Positions 36,113 through 44,504 of a stretch of DNA of 46,762 bases are shown piece by piece. The first letter of the stretch is position 1, and the number at the start of each line of letters is the position of its first letter. The DNA is taken from assembly GCA_002398825.1 (NCBI GenBank), contig DHBS01000039.1, positions 6,200 through 52,961 on the forward strand, given 5' to 3'. A model generated the notes under the pieces. That model saw nothing but the letters and a program-made list of their open reading frames with translations. It made no database searches and was not told the origin of the DNA. Source of the stretch: Syntrophomonas sp. UBA4922. GTDB taxonomy: Bacteria > Bacillota > Syntrophomonadia > Syntrophomonadales > Syntrophomonadaceae. A program made the translations under genes and the position numbers.

Positions 36113-36171
36113 AAGTTGATAATCAGGTTCATAACCGGTATTCATAAGTTGATAATCAGGTTCATAACCGG
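36113..36171. repeat. Two identical 26-base direct repeats, 33-base period
   Basis: Copies at 36113-36138 and 36146-36171, identical over 26 bases. Each contains GGTTCATAACC, a small dyad. The 33-base period, about three helical turns, puts both copies on one face of the DNA, as expected of a binding-site pair. They lie 125 bases before the MerR-type gene at 36296. Confidence 0.85.
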
Positions 36172-36295
36172 GTGTTCATCGGGTACTGCTTCACAACTGT
36201 TTGTGATGCTCCCTGCGCCTGATTGTCGGGGATGGGTCTTTATTGCTTCACCTGATAACAATCTATGAGGTGAGTTCGGGAAAGGTGACAGGAGT

Positions 36296-36790
36296 ATGGA
36301 GAGATTTTATAAAATAGGTGAGGTGGCTGAGCTGCTGAACATCGAGCAGCACACTTTACGCTACCTGGAAAACAGCCTCAAGATAAAAATCAAGCGTGAC
36401 GAACGCGGCGACCGGATGTATAGCGAGGCCGATCTGGACACATTGCGCCTGGTTTTGCAGCTTAAAGAAAAAGGGTTGAATACTACTGCCATAAAACTGG
36501 CCCTGGAGACCGCACAGGACAGCGAGGACGGCCAGCAGCCCGGGCTGGTCAGCGTCCAGCCAGAGAACAACATCAAAGAAATGGTCAGTATAGCCCGCAG
36601 GATCATTGAACAAAATGATGAACTGATGCAGCAAAACCACAAGCTGGAAGAAAGGATGGCGCGTCTGGAGAAAAAAATTGAGGAGCGCAACGTGGAACGG
36701 GAAAAAAAGATCGACGAATTCCTGAATCTGTGGAGAGCAGAACAGGAAGGCAAAGGGCGCTCCTGGCTGTCCTGGCTGCGCGGTAAATAA
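36296..36790 (+). CDS. MerR-type regulator with C-terminal coiled coil
   Basis: A 164-residue protein. The N-terminal ~70 residues are a MerR winged helix (YKIGEVAELLNIEQHTLRYLE and the wing RDERGDRMYSEADL). The remainder is a charged coiled coil (QNDELMQQNHKLEERMARLEKK) ending WLSWLRGK. There is no effector-binding domain of the usual MerR kind; the layout recalls RacA-like chromosome-anchoring proteins and phage or plasmid MerR proteins. AAGGTG lies 8 bases before the ATG. The direct repeats just upstream are candidate sites for it. It stands alone and is convergent with the next gene. Confidence 0.8.
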   Translation: MERFYKIGEVAELLNIEQHTLRYLENSLKIKIKRDERGDRMYSEADLDTLRLVLQLKEKGLNTTAIKLALETAQDSEDGQQPGLVSVQPENNIKEMVSIARRIIEQNDELMQQNHKLEERMARLEKKIEERNVEREKKIDEFLNLWRAEQEGKGRSWLSWLRGK

Positions 36791-36795
36791 TTTAT

Positions 36796-37605
36796 TTAAT
36801 TCCTGGCCTGCATAAAACAGGTGTTTCCGCAGATTAAACAGCTTTGCCGCTTAACCTTCAGAGGAGCGGTTTGATTGGCTGTTCTCACCATCTGCAATAC
36901 CGTCTGGCAATGAGCCTCGTCCCTACACTCTACCGCCAGGACACTGGCCCCTTCCATGCCTCCGACCCCTCCGGCCGCCACCTGCACTGCATCAGCCCCG
37001 GCTAGTATTCTTATACTGTCAATTTCGGTTATAATCCTGGTGTTGGGAACCGTTATGTAGCCGCACTTGTAACCCAGACAGAGGCTGCTCTCAGGGGCTC
37101 CTGCCATCCACCGCTCAGCTTCAATACAACTGGGGATCGCTTTTTCCAATCCTACCGGGGCTATCCAGTGAATTCCCCGGGCCTTGATGGCGCCGATCGC
37201 TTTTCCCACCGTTCCGCCCTGGTCGTCTCCGAGCAGAACCCCGATAAGACCTGCGCTGTCAAATGCATTGGCACCTTTTATGAATACATCCCCTGACCGC
37301 ATGCTGTTCAAAAATTCCAGCCATTCGGTTTGAACAGGAGTGCCTTGATCCAGGCACCATGGAGCGACCCGTTGGTCCTTTTCAGTAACACAGGCGGCCC
37401 TTTGCGTAATAATCCCGGCTGCGTGAGGTTCCAGGTTTTTTATCTCCACATTCAACAGGGCTTTGGCCACCATGACATTTGTGGTTCCGGAGGCGATGAT
37501 GATTTTGCCTTGACGGAAGGCCTTCTGCACCTCGGGAAGGGCTGCCACAGCCTGACCGATAAGCACCTTGGCTGCTGCCGGATGCAATGCCAGGGTAGTA
37601 ATCAC
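36796..37605 (-). CDS. Conserved-looking protein of unknown function with a Cys tail
   Basis: A 269-residue soluble protein that I do not recognise. It reads as an alpha/beta protein with glycine-rich loops: IIIASGTTNVMVAKALL near 36, GDVFIKGANAFDS near 105, GVLLGDDQGGTVGKAIGAIKARG, and AGADAVQVAAGGVGGMEGASVLAV. The tail ends CLICGNTCFMQ, a CxxCxxxC set that could bind a metal or cluster. The fold suggests a nucleotide or sugar-phosphate site, but this is a guess. The GTG start has AAAGGAT upstream. It ends 5 bases from the convergent MerR gene and is divergent from the TipAS regulator at 37798. Confidence 0.7.
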   Translation of the reverse strand: MITTLALHPAAAKVLIGQAVAALPEVQKAFRQGKIIIASGTTNVMVAKALLNVEIKNLEPHAAGIITQRAACVTEKDQRVAPWCLDQGTPVQTEWLEFLNSMRSGDVFIKGANAFDSAGLIGVLLGDDQGGTVGKAIGAIKARGIHWIAPVGLEKAIPSCIEAERWMAGAPESSLCLGYKCGYITVPNTRIITEIDSIRILAGADAVQVAAGGVGGMEGASVLAVECRDEAHCQTVLQMVRTANQTAPLKVKRQSCLICGNTCFMQARN

Positions 37606-37743
37606 TGTTTTTCATCCTTTCGACTGACTTTTGACCTAATTATACCGCAAATTGTTTTATCCACTGCAAGGCTATCCATATTCTTAATAATGGGCATTTT
37701 TTAGAAGCCGTCTCTTTTGTTATTTATTTCCTGGCATCCTTTA

Positions 37744-37774
37744 TTGACCTTGACGCAACGTAAAGGTGTATAGT
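37744..37774 (+). promoter_or_regulatory. MerR-type promoter/operator with 19-bp spacer
   Basis: TTGACC (37744-37749) and TATAGT (37769-37774) are 19 bp apart, the over-long spacer typical of MerR-family promoters. Between them is the dyad ACCTTGACG-CAA-CGTAAAGGT (37747-37767, one mismatch). The gene it drives is a MerR regulator, so autoregulation is likely. Confidence 0.8.
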
Positions 37775-37797
37775 GATTTTGTCGGGAGTTGATGGAA

Positions 37798-38562
37798 ATG
37801 GAATATACGGTTCAGAAACTAAGCCGGCTGGCCGGAGTCAGCCCCAGGACATTGCGCTACTATGATCAAATCGGCCTTCTCAAGCCCGCCCGGATCAGTT
37901 CATCGGGATATCGCATTTACGGTCGTGAACAAGTGGACCGTCTGCAGCAGATCCTCTTGTACCGGGAAATGGGCGTGGACCTGGAGCAGATCAAGGCAAT
38001 GTTGTCGGAACCATGCTTCGATGGCCTGAAAGCCCTGAAAGAGCACCATTGTAAACTGTTGATGAGAAGGCAGCAACTGGATTCACTTATCGCCAATGTT
38101 GAAAAGACCATAGCCATGACAGAAGGGAGAATCATCATGACCGATGCTGAGAAGTTTGCCGGTTTTAAGCGCCGACTGGTGGAAGAGAACGAGCAAAAAT
38201 ACGGGGAGGAGATAAGGGGCAAATACGGCGACAAAGTGGTGGAGGCCTCCTATCAGAAGGTGCTGGATATGACTCCGCAGCAATACGCCGAGATAGAGCG
38301 TTTGAGCGCCGCCTTCAATGACACCCTGAAAGAGGCCATGGCAAGCGGCAATCCCGGAGGGGATCTGGCCCAGCAGGCCGCTGACCTGCATCGCCAGTGG
38401 CTGTGCTACTTCTGGGAAAGCTACACCGGAGAGGCCCATGCCAGAATGGCCCAGATGTATGTTGATGACGAGCGTTTCACCGCGCACTATGACAAGATAC
38501 AACCCGGGGCTGCGGTATTCTTGAGGGACGCAGTGCAGATCTATACCGGCATCCATGAATGA
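37798..38562 (+). CDS. MerR family regulator with TipAS antibiotic-binding domain
   Basis: About 254 residues. Residues 1-70 are a MerR helix-turn-helix with wing (TVQKLSRLAGVSPRTLRYYDQIGLLKP), 75-110 a dimerising helix, and ~135-250 a TipAS domain (FNDTLKEAMASG, LHRQWLCYFW, AHARMAQMYVDDERFTAHYD). TipAL-type proteins switch on transcription when they bind thiopeptides or other large drugs. ATG 37798 fits the GGGAG site better than the two in-frame starts just upstream. No efflux or resistance gene is next to it, so the target may be itself (see the operator at 37744). Confidence 0.92.
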   Translation: MEYTVQKLSRLAGVSPRTLRYYDQIGLLKPARISSSGYRIYGREQVDRLQQILLYREMGVDLEQIKAMLSEPCFDGLKALKEHHCKLLMRRQQLDSLIANVEKTIAMTEGRIIMTDAEKFAGFKRRLVEENEQKYGEEIRGKYGDKVVEASYQKVLDMTPQQYAEIERLSAAFNDTLKEAMASGNPGGDLAQQAADLHRQWLCYFWESYTGEAHARMAQMYVDDERFTAHYDKIQPGAAVFLRDAVQIYTGIHE

Positions 38563-38595
38563 TGCCGCAGACCGTCGACAAAAGCGAATAACTGC

Positions 38596-38662
38596 GTTGC
38601 TCAATAGGTCCGCTCAATCAACGTGCTATTTGTACGTCTCAATCGCGGGCCTATCGAGCGTC
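38596..38662. repeat. Imperfect palindromic intergenic repeat
   Basis: A symmetric structure centred at 38629: ATAGGTCCGC (38604-38613) pairs with GCGGGCCTAT (38645-38654), and ACGT (38621-38624) with ACGT (38634-38637). Outer bases around GTTGCTC and GAGCGTC partly pair as well. Its form suggests a dispersed REP-like element. The flanks (to 38740) are rich in CGCTC-type sequence. The remaining 273 bases of the gap contain no gene. Confidence 0.6.
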
Positions 38663-38835
38663 TTGCTCTTCACTTCCGTCGCTCGCTCCGCGCCGATTCA
38701 ACAAGCCGCGAGTACTCGAGGTTAACCGGGATGAAAAACCGGGCTCGGGAAATGAAATAGCAGCCAAGGGAAATGCACCGGCCCGCCTGGCTGGAATGAA
38801 GGCAAAACGGTTGCAGGCGCCGGCAAAACGTTAGT

Positions 38836-40527
38836 CTAGGGATTTAATATCTGCAATACGCAGAGCAGTTTGTAGTAGGTAGCCATCAACTGATTACTGT
38901 AAGGTGTGGCGCCGTCGCTTTGATTGGCCTGCAGCTGTCTCTGCAGAGCCTTGAGGAGATCCCTGTCAACGTGCTTATAACCCGACAACCAATGTGCCTG
39001 GGACAACTGCCGGAGCGGCCATTCGAAAAACAGTTCCGCCTCAGGACACCCGGGGAGGTTATTGGTGAAGTTCACAAGAAGTTGTGAACTTGCCAGATCA
39101 AAATCGATATGAACCACTTCAGCCCCGTTATAGTCAGCTTCCTGCCAGTGCAGAACCGCATTCTGGCCCGAAACCTTCTCCGGCTGAATAGCATTGGTTT
39201 GGTCAGGCAAGGCATAGATTTTTATCTCAACATCGCCGGGACTGCTGGCCAGGTTGTAGTCCGACTGGACTGGCAGCGAAAAAATACGGTAAGTCCCGGT
39301 GAGATCAAGTTCCAGGTTGGCGGTGTCAAAGGGAATAAGCTCCAGTTGGCAGCCCCTCTCTTCAGAGGGGGATTTCTTCTCAATATAGAATTTAAACGGG
39401 CAGACGGTGTACAACCGTCTGCTTCCGCTACTCCACAGGCAATTGCCGACGGCTTCATAAGGCTGGTTTGTCTGGCCATGCCAGACAGGAACCCCGGGAA
39501 AGAGCCTTTTTATTCGCTGCAGCACTCCCGGGGTATGGGAAGCCCCGCCCAATAGCAGGATATGGTCAAACCTCCAGCCCTGGCTGTCATATAGGCCCAG
39601 TGACTGGACGCGGGGCTGCAGCACGGTTTTCACGTAGGAATCCAGCCGCTCCCACAGCGGACCGAGAGCGGCGGTAAAAGCAACCGAATCAATAATCATG
39701 TCCCCGCTCATTCCGGGGAGGATATTTATCATATTTACAACCGCTTGATGATGGCGGCCCAGTTCGGTTTTGGTCGTATCGGCCATTCTTTTCAGCTTAA
39801 TCCAGTAGCTGCAGTCCGCGGGGGAAAGGCCTGCTTCCCAGGGCAATTGGTCAGGCCGCTTTAGCTGATGAAATAGCGGTTTCAGAATCTCCCGGATGAT
39901 TTCTTTGTCGACTTCCGCCCCGCAAAAGGCATTACCGCCCATCTGCGACTGGGTTTCCAATATCAGCTGCTTCCCGTTGCCTGCGGTGCTGATAATACTG
40001 AAATCAGCAGCCGCTTCCCCTATATCTATAATCAGAATATCCCCTTCAATATCCTGGCCGGGATGCAGGGCTTGATATCCTGTCAGGGCTGCAGCCGGCC
40101 CGGGAAGTAAAGCAATGGCTGCTCCGGCAAACCCCTTTTGCAGAGCGGCATACAGGCTGTGCTGCGCCTTGATGCCGAGATAACCGGGGACTGACAGAGT
40201 GACCGCTTCAATAGGATCGTCCGGTATTTCAGGCCATTGATCTTTGAGGAAAGTAAAAAATGCGGTGAGGATATATTCGAAATCAAGGCTCCCCGGCGCC
40301 AGTTGGGGGCTTCGCCACAAGGCCGGTTTGAAGCCGGGCCAGAGCAGAGCGTCAGGCTGTTCGAGCTCCATGGCCTCTGTGCCGAAAAAGATCCGGCCGG
40401 TTGCGGGGGAGTATCCCAGGATGCTGGGGATTGGTCCGGGCCAGCCGGCTGAGCTGCATATTAAACCATTAGCGCTGAATGCTGCCATCCTGGTGTATGA
40501 AGTGCCAAAGTCTATGCCAAGCCGCAT
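38836..40527 (-). CDS. Divergent Hsp70-family (DnaK-like) protein
   Basis: A 563-residue Hsp70 relative. The ATPase domain (1-~375) has phosphate-1 GIDFGTSYTR, PSILGY matching the DnaK PS(V/I) segment, a lysine (67) in line with DnaK K70, phosphate-2 IIDIGEAAADFSII and the adenosine motif ILLLGGASHTPG. Several DnaK active residues are changed: E171 aligns with Gly143 (LPGPAAAL), and GGGT with GEAA, so T199 is Ala173. A beta-type substrate-binding-like region follows (~380-490), then a ~70-residue helical tail. ATG start with GAGGAG. It is the last of four tightly spaced genes; the GrpE-like gene precedes it by 18 bases. The main dnaK is unlikely to be this gene, as no grpE/dnaJ/hrcA set is present. 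Confidence 0.85.
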   Translation of the reverse strand: MRLGIDFGTSYTRMAAFSANGLICSSAGWPGPIPSILGYSPATGRIFFGTEAMELEQPDALLWPGFKPALWRSPQLAPGSLDFEYILTAFFTFLKDQWPEIPDDPIEAVTLSVPGYLGIKAQHSLYAALQKGFAGAAIALLPGPAAALTGYQALHPGQDIEGDILIIDIGEAAADFSIISTAGNGKQLILETQSQMGGNAFCGAEVDKEIIREILKPLFHQLKRPDQLPWEAGLSPADCSYWIKLKRMADTTKTELGRHHQAVVNMINILPGMSGDMIIDSVAFTAALGPLWERLDSYVKTVLQPRVQSLGLYDSQGWRFDHILLLGGASHTPGVLQRIKRLFPGVPVWHGQTNQPYEAVGNCLWSSGSRRLYTVCPFKFYIEKKSPSEERGCQLELIPFDTANLELDLTGTYRIFSLPVQSDYNLASSPGDVEIKIYALPDQTNAIQPEKVSGQNAVLHWQEADYNGAEVVHIDFDLASSQLLVNFTNNLPGCPEAELFFEWPLRQLSQAHWLSGYKHVDRDLLKALQRQLQANQSDGATPYSNQLMATYYKLLCVLQILNP

Positions 40528-40545
40528 GTGTCAACTCCTCGCTGG

Positions 40546-42093
40546 TTATGGTTGCCGGGTCAGTATCATATAAGGGATCTCGGTCTGTTCTTCGTTCAAA
40601 ACCTGAATTATAAACAGGTCGCCTTCTTCGTGCACAATGGTGTAATCGGGCCGGGCAGCATCCACTCTGGGTTCCCAGCGCGCCTGGCCGAGAAGCGGGA
40701 TATGCTCCTCAGGGAAGACCTCTCCTTTTTGCAGAGGCACCTTGATGAGACGAACCCCCATGTCCTTCCAGGTGCGGGAGACATTTCTGGGGGCTAACAA
40801 GCGATCCAGATCAGCCTTCAGCTGCCCGAGGAACTCCAGCTGAGTAACTGCCAGATCCCGCATGCGCCCGGCTTGATCCTGATTATAAGCTGAACGGCGG
40901 CGGGAGGTTTCGATCATGCTGAGCTGATTGGACAAGAAGGATATGGCAACCCGGACCTGATAAAGCAAGCTATACAGCGGGGGGATCCAGCGTATCTCTT
41001 CTTCCGTACTCATACTGCGCAAAAAGGGCGTCCAAAAGGCCAGCCATTCTCTGACTTGCACCAAGACTTTATAACTGGGTTCCGGGTTGTTCTGCAGGAT
41101 CATGATGATCTGTTCCAGTTGCTGTATCGAGAATTCTACATCCCGCAAGGCTTCCTGGGCATTTTCCGCCGATATCCGGCCCAGGCAATCAACTGCATTC
41201 TGTATCAAGGGGTCCGGGCCGCAGTGATTTGAAGCCCGCAGCTTCAAAACCCGATGCCACCCCTCTAAGCGTTTATTTATCAAGGTTTGCATGTCGGGTG
41301 ACACTGTAGGCGCCGATAGGGCAGTTGCGTACAGGGCCAATTCCCGGGTGAGTTTTTGGCTGATCCAAAGATTCACCGGATCATCGCTATCAACCCCGCC
41401 CTCGAGCTGATCTATATGCCGCTGCATATCTCCGGCAATTCTAATTCGGCCGTCATGGTCCTTGGCCGCCGCATCTCCGGCCAGCCTCATCAGGTAGGTT
41501 ATTTCACTGAGGGCTTGACTTAACTTATGGGAGCCGATTGAAGGCTGCAGATCGGTTGACCCCTCAAGGTGAAAAATTTCAAGGTATCCAGGAAATTCAT
41601 CAACCTGGCGAACTAATTCAGTATCCTGTAAATAGGGTTTGACTGCTGTTAAGTAGCCCTGTAGGGATTGTAATTGATGCTTCAGGTCAGTCAGGGCGAA
41701 AAGCAGCTCCGTCCCCTGGCGGGATGTCTCTTCCTGAATAAGGAGTACTTCGTGGTCAGTGTCCTGGTAGAAGGTCTTTAAATTGGCCAGGAGGGTTTTC
41801 AATAAATTGTGCAAACGGGTATAGCGTTTTAGGGTAGACACAATATTGGTTTCCAGAACTTGCTGCTGCTGGGTGAGCATGAGCAGCTCCCTCGCCTCAG
41901 CTTGCCAGCGTTGTTCATACCGGGGCAGGTAATATTCCAGGAAACCCTGATAATAAAAAGAGTTAATCTTTAAGATATACTGATCCAAATCAGCGACCGA
42001 TTGAATCGAATCTATATGGAGCTGAGAATCAATCTCCTGCCGCAGTCTTTTCAGTAATTCCTCCAACATCAAGCCATAGGCTTTGGAATCCAA
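40546..42093 (-). CDS. Helical protein with GrpE-like C-terminal region
   Basis: About 515 residues, almost wholly alpha-helical with coiled-coil stretches. The last ~75 residues resemble the GrpE nucleotide-exchange domain: a helical LEFLGQLKADLDRLLA (compare GrpE LDNLERAL), then MGVRLIKVPLQKGEVFPEEH (compare GVE-I...G.PFDP..H) and a beta-rich end. This suggests a dedicated exchange factor for the adjacent Hsp70-like protein; it is inference from a short, diverged match. The frame extends to 42399 over the upstream gene, but that part overlaps another coding frame. TTG 42093, 16 bases after the upstream stop, or ATG 42069, are likelier starts; neither has a strong ribosome site. Confidence 0.65.
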   Translation of the reverse strand: MDSKAYGLMLEELLKRLRQEIDSQLHIDSIQSVADLDQYILKINSFYYQGFLEYYLPRYEQRWQAEARELLMLTQQQQVLETNIVSTLKRYTRLHNLLKTLLANLKTFYQDTDHEVLLIQEETSRQGTELLFALTDLKHQLQSLQGYLTAVKPYLQDTELVRQVDEFPGYLEIFHLEGSTDLQPSIGSHKLSQALSEITYLMRLAGDAAAKDHDGRIRIAGDMQRHIDQLEGGVDSDDPVNLWISQKLTRELALYATALSAPTVSPDMQTLINKRLEGWHRVLKLRASNHCGPDPLIQNAVDCLGRISAENAQEALRDVEFSIQQLEQIIMILQNNPEPSYKVLVQVREWLAFWTPFLRSMSTEEEIRWIPPLYSLLYQVRVAISFLSNQLSMIETSRRRSAYNQDQAGRMRDLAVTQLEFLGQLKADLDRLLAPRNVSRTWKDMGVRLIKVPLQKGEVFPEEHIPLLGQARWEPRVDAARPDYTIVHEEGDLFIIQVLNEEQTEIPYMILTRQP

Positions 42094-42109
42094 CCCGGTG
42101 GAATTCAGT

Positions 42110-43555
42110 TTAATGCACCCCCAAAAACGCACCCGCCAGGATGTGTCGTTCAATAATCCGATTCCGCTGCTTAAACAGATCCGGTCGGTGAAGCAAATCG
42201 AACTGCAAACCGTCCCCCTGCAGCTCTTCAACCCGAGATAGCAAGCGATCCCCGGCTTGTCTGTTCTCATCCTCCAGTAATTTGCCAATTTGAGACCATA
42301 TTCGAGCATTAAAAAACATTTTGCTGGGGACCCATGACCAGAAATCCCGGCATTGAGTAAAAATCCAGTGAGACGCTGCGGAATCCAAGCTTGAATCATT
42401 ATGTTTATCGAGCCACAGGACAGCGAGAATCAGGGTAATAGCTTCTTGAGGCTGGGCAAGTCTTATGCCGTCAACCAGAGCTTTAAGAACCCTGAATTCC
42501 AATTGGTCACTTCTGTTAAACAAGGGTTCGTATTCACCATCGGCTTCATCTTGAATTTGTAGGTGCCACAACTTTAAAGAAGCTTTAACAGCCGGCACGG
42601 ACTGGTTGGTTGATAAAAGCCGGTCCATTAATTCCAGACTGGTATGAGTGGAAGCATTGTTTGGCAAGCAGGCGAAATAACGGTCATATAATGCTTGATA
42701 GGCCGCCCCCGCCGCCGGGGCGTGTTCCAGCATAACATAAAGAGGGGCGACCCTGCGCAAGACCCTGACAAAACGCTTGGCCAACTGTATATCCCGCAAG
42801 ATATCTGTCAGCTGATGATTTTCCAAGCACTCTTCCCAGGCATCCAACAGGATAGCCAGACTATCTGCCACCAGGCCGCTTTCAAAAACAGCCTCCGCCG
42901 CTGCAAGGTTATCAAGAAAAAGTTCGATTCCATGTAAATACTGCAGGCGATTCCGGTTGCAGGCTGCAACCAGATCCAGGGCCTTCAGCAAGTTTTGATT
43001 TTTATTGCCGTACAATCCTGCGCAAACTTGGTCCGATAAGCGGTTTTGCTCTATGCCGAACCAGCCCAGACCCTGTTCCCGGCTGATGGCCAGGGCCGCG
43101 TTTTTTAAAAGCTGGCGCAGGTTCGCATTGGCGGTACGGGACATCAAATACTGGCAGGATTCCTTGTCCAGACTTTTGACTATAGCAGGGTACCAATCCG
43201 TCAGTTCATCGCTATACAAGCTGATTAAAAACTGCAGCTCTACCGGGCGGGGGCGATATAGCAGAACGTATCCGGGCAGGAATTGGAGAAAACCCTGGAT
43301 TATCGGCGGGGGTGACATGATCAGCCATTTAATGATCGGCATCTTGTGGAGATTATGGAACAGGGCCACAAACAGATCACGGCTTCTGCCGCTGTAAAAC
43401 CATGCCCTGACCAGGAGTTCGGCCTCTTCAGGCTGGTTTAATACCACGTCGGCCGGGTTAAGCTCCGAGCGGCGAATCTCCTGGCGTTCCACGAGTTCTT
43501 GCCGCCATATGTCAAACAGATTAGTATCGATTTCCGGCCTGCTTTCAAATTTCAT
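42110..43555 (-). CDS. Unrecognised helical-repeat protein of the Hsp70-like operon
   Basis: A 481-residue soluble protein, mostly alpha-helical with TPR-like hydrophobic spacing (for example SLAILLDAWEECLE, AAGAAYQALYDRYFACL, ALVDGIRLAQPQEAITLILAV). I recognise no catalytic motif and no HPD of a J-domain. It overlaps the upstream gene by 11 bases and is followed 16 bases later by the GrpE-like gene, so it is translationally coupled in the operon. GGAG lies 6 bases before the ATG. It may be an adaptor or scaffold, by analogy with helical repeat proteins in chaperone complexes. Confidence 0.7.
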   Translation of the reverse strand: MKFESRPEIDTNLFDIWRQELVERQEIRRSELNPADVVLNQPEEAELLVRAWFYSGRSRDLFVALFHNLHKMPIIKWLIMSPPPIIQGFLQFLPGYVLLYRPRPVELQFLISLYSDELTDWYPAIVKSLDKESCQYLMSRTANANLRQLLKNAALAISREQGLGWFGIEQNRLSDQVCAGLYGNKNQNLLKALDLVAACNRNRLQYLHGIELFLDNLAAAEAVFESGLVADSLAILLDAWEECLENHQLTDILRDIQLAKRFVRVLRRVAPLYVMLEHAPAAGAAYQALYDRYFACLPNNASTHTSLELMDRLLSTNQSVPAVKASLKLWHLQIQDEADGEYEPLFNRSDQLEFRVLKALVDGIRLAQPQEAITLILAVLWLDKHNDSSLDSAASHWIFTQCRDFWSWVPSKMFFNARIWSQIGKLLEDENRQAGDRLLSRVEELQGDGLQFDLLHRPDLFKQRNRIIERHILAGAFLGVH

Positions 43556-44261
43556 GGCTGTCTCCAGTTTTCAGCCCATAAAGGGCTAGATTAATCAAGG
43601 CGCATGCCTCCCGGGCTTTGGACTCGATGGACTCGGTCAGGTAAATATAGTAATAAATCGATTTTTCCTTATTGGTAAAGATGCCCCCCAAACGGTCCGG
43701 GGCCAGCACCTCCACGCAATCCTGCTTGGCTTTATGGAGGGTGAGATACCGCATGCTCTGCAGCCGGGTGACAAAACTAAAACGGCTCAAACGGTCAAAA
43801 TGGGCCTTTAATCCCGGCTCTTTAAAGGGATTCTGATCTTCGAAGAGCATGACCGCCTCATGGTTACGGGGATGAGGTAAGTTGGCCAGGGTTTCAGGTT
43901 TTTTAGCCATCTGCTCCACTACTTCGTAAAACAACTGCCCCTTAAGGTATTTTAACGAGCAGGCTTGTAAAAACGGCTGATACGGGAGGGGAAAGCGCTG
44001 CCATTGCACCGGCCGCTGCAAGGCGTAAGTGAGCAGCTGCGGCTTTTCGGCAAGCAAAGAGACCACGTCCCCCAGTGTATATTCAAATTCCGGCAGGTAG
44101 GTGGCGTACTGTTTATAGAGCACCTCCGCATAGCGCTGATAGAACACTTGATAAGAAGGCAATGAATGAACCCGCAGATGGTGTATGTAGCCCATCAAAT
44201 TCTGGTATTCGTCCGGGCTTAATTCCTGATGGCGATTCAGCTTTCTCATGATAGCCCGCAT
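43545..44261 (-). CDS. Unrecognised first gene of the Hsp70-like operon
   Basis: A 238-residue soluble, mainly helical protein with many Tyr, Leu and Gln residues (HLRVHSLPSYQVFYQRYAEVLYKQYATYL) and a short EVLAPDRLGGIF stretch. No known domain, signal peptide or membrane segment is seen. ATG 44261 has GAGGG 6 bases upstream and is favoured over the TTG at 44267 and ATG 44249. It overlaps the next gene by 11 bases. Function unknown. Confidence 0.7.
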   Translation of the reverse strand: MRAIMRKLNRHQELSPDEYQNLMGYIHHLRVHSLPSYQVFYQRYAEVLYKQYATYLPEFEYTLGDVVSLLAEKPQLLTYALQRPVQWQRFPLPYQPFLQACSLKYLKGQLFYEVVEQMAKKPETLANLPHPRNHEAVMLFEDQNPFKEPGLKAHFDRLSRFSFVTRLQSMRYLTLHKAKQDCVEVLAPDRLGGIFTNKEKSIYYYIYLTESIESKAREACALINLALYGLKTGDSHEI

Positions 44262-44504
44262 ACACAACCCTCAATCATATTTTTTACTATTGTACCGCAA
44301 ACCCGGCTGGAAATCCGTTATTTAATCCATGTTCGGGCCGAAGGATATTCTGCTCAACTTTCGTAATGCCCCGGCAATCATTTTAAGAATCCTGCAGATG
44401 CCATAAAGGTGGCATTTCCGGTTGCATTTGCCATATGTTAAACATAAGCCGGATACCGTTTCGAGCCAATCTCTGTGATAGAATAAATCCAAGAGGTGAT
44501 GTTC

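Larger units (their letters stand above)
35779..36295. other. 517-base divergent regulatory region, transporter/MerR gene
   Basis: No gene is seen. It holds the 5' region of the minus-strand transporter, a minus-strand terminator-like hairpin at 36003-36029, and two 26-base direct repeats at 36113-36171 on the MerR side. No known riboswitch was recognised. Confidence 0.6.

Noticed and set aside
36113..36171. CRISPR-like repeat array
   Set aside because: Only two copies with a 7-base gap between them; spacers are far too short.
42094..42399. N-terminal extension of the GrpE-like gene
   Set aside because: It would overlap ~290 bases of the well-formed upstream gene in another frame and its translation looks non-native (Cys/Trp-rich).
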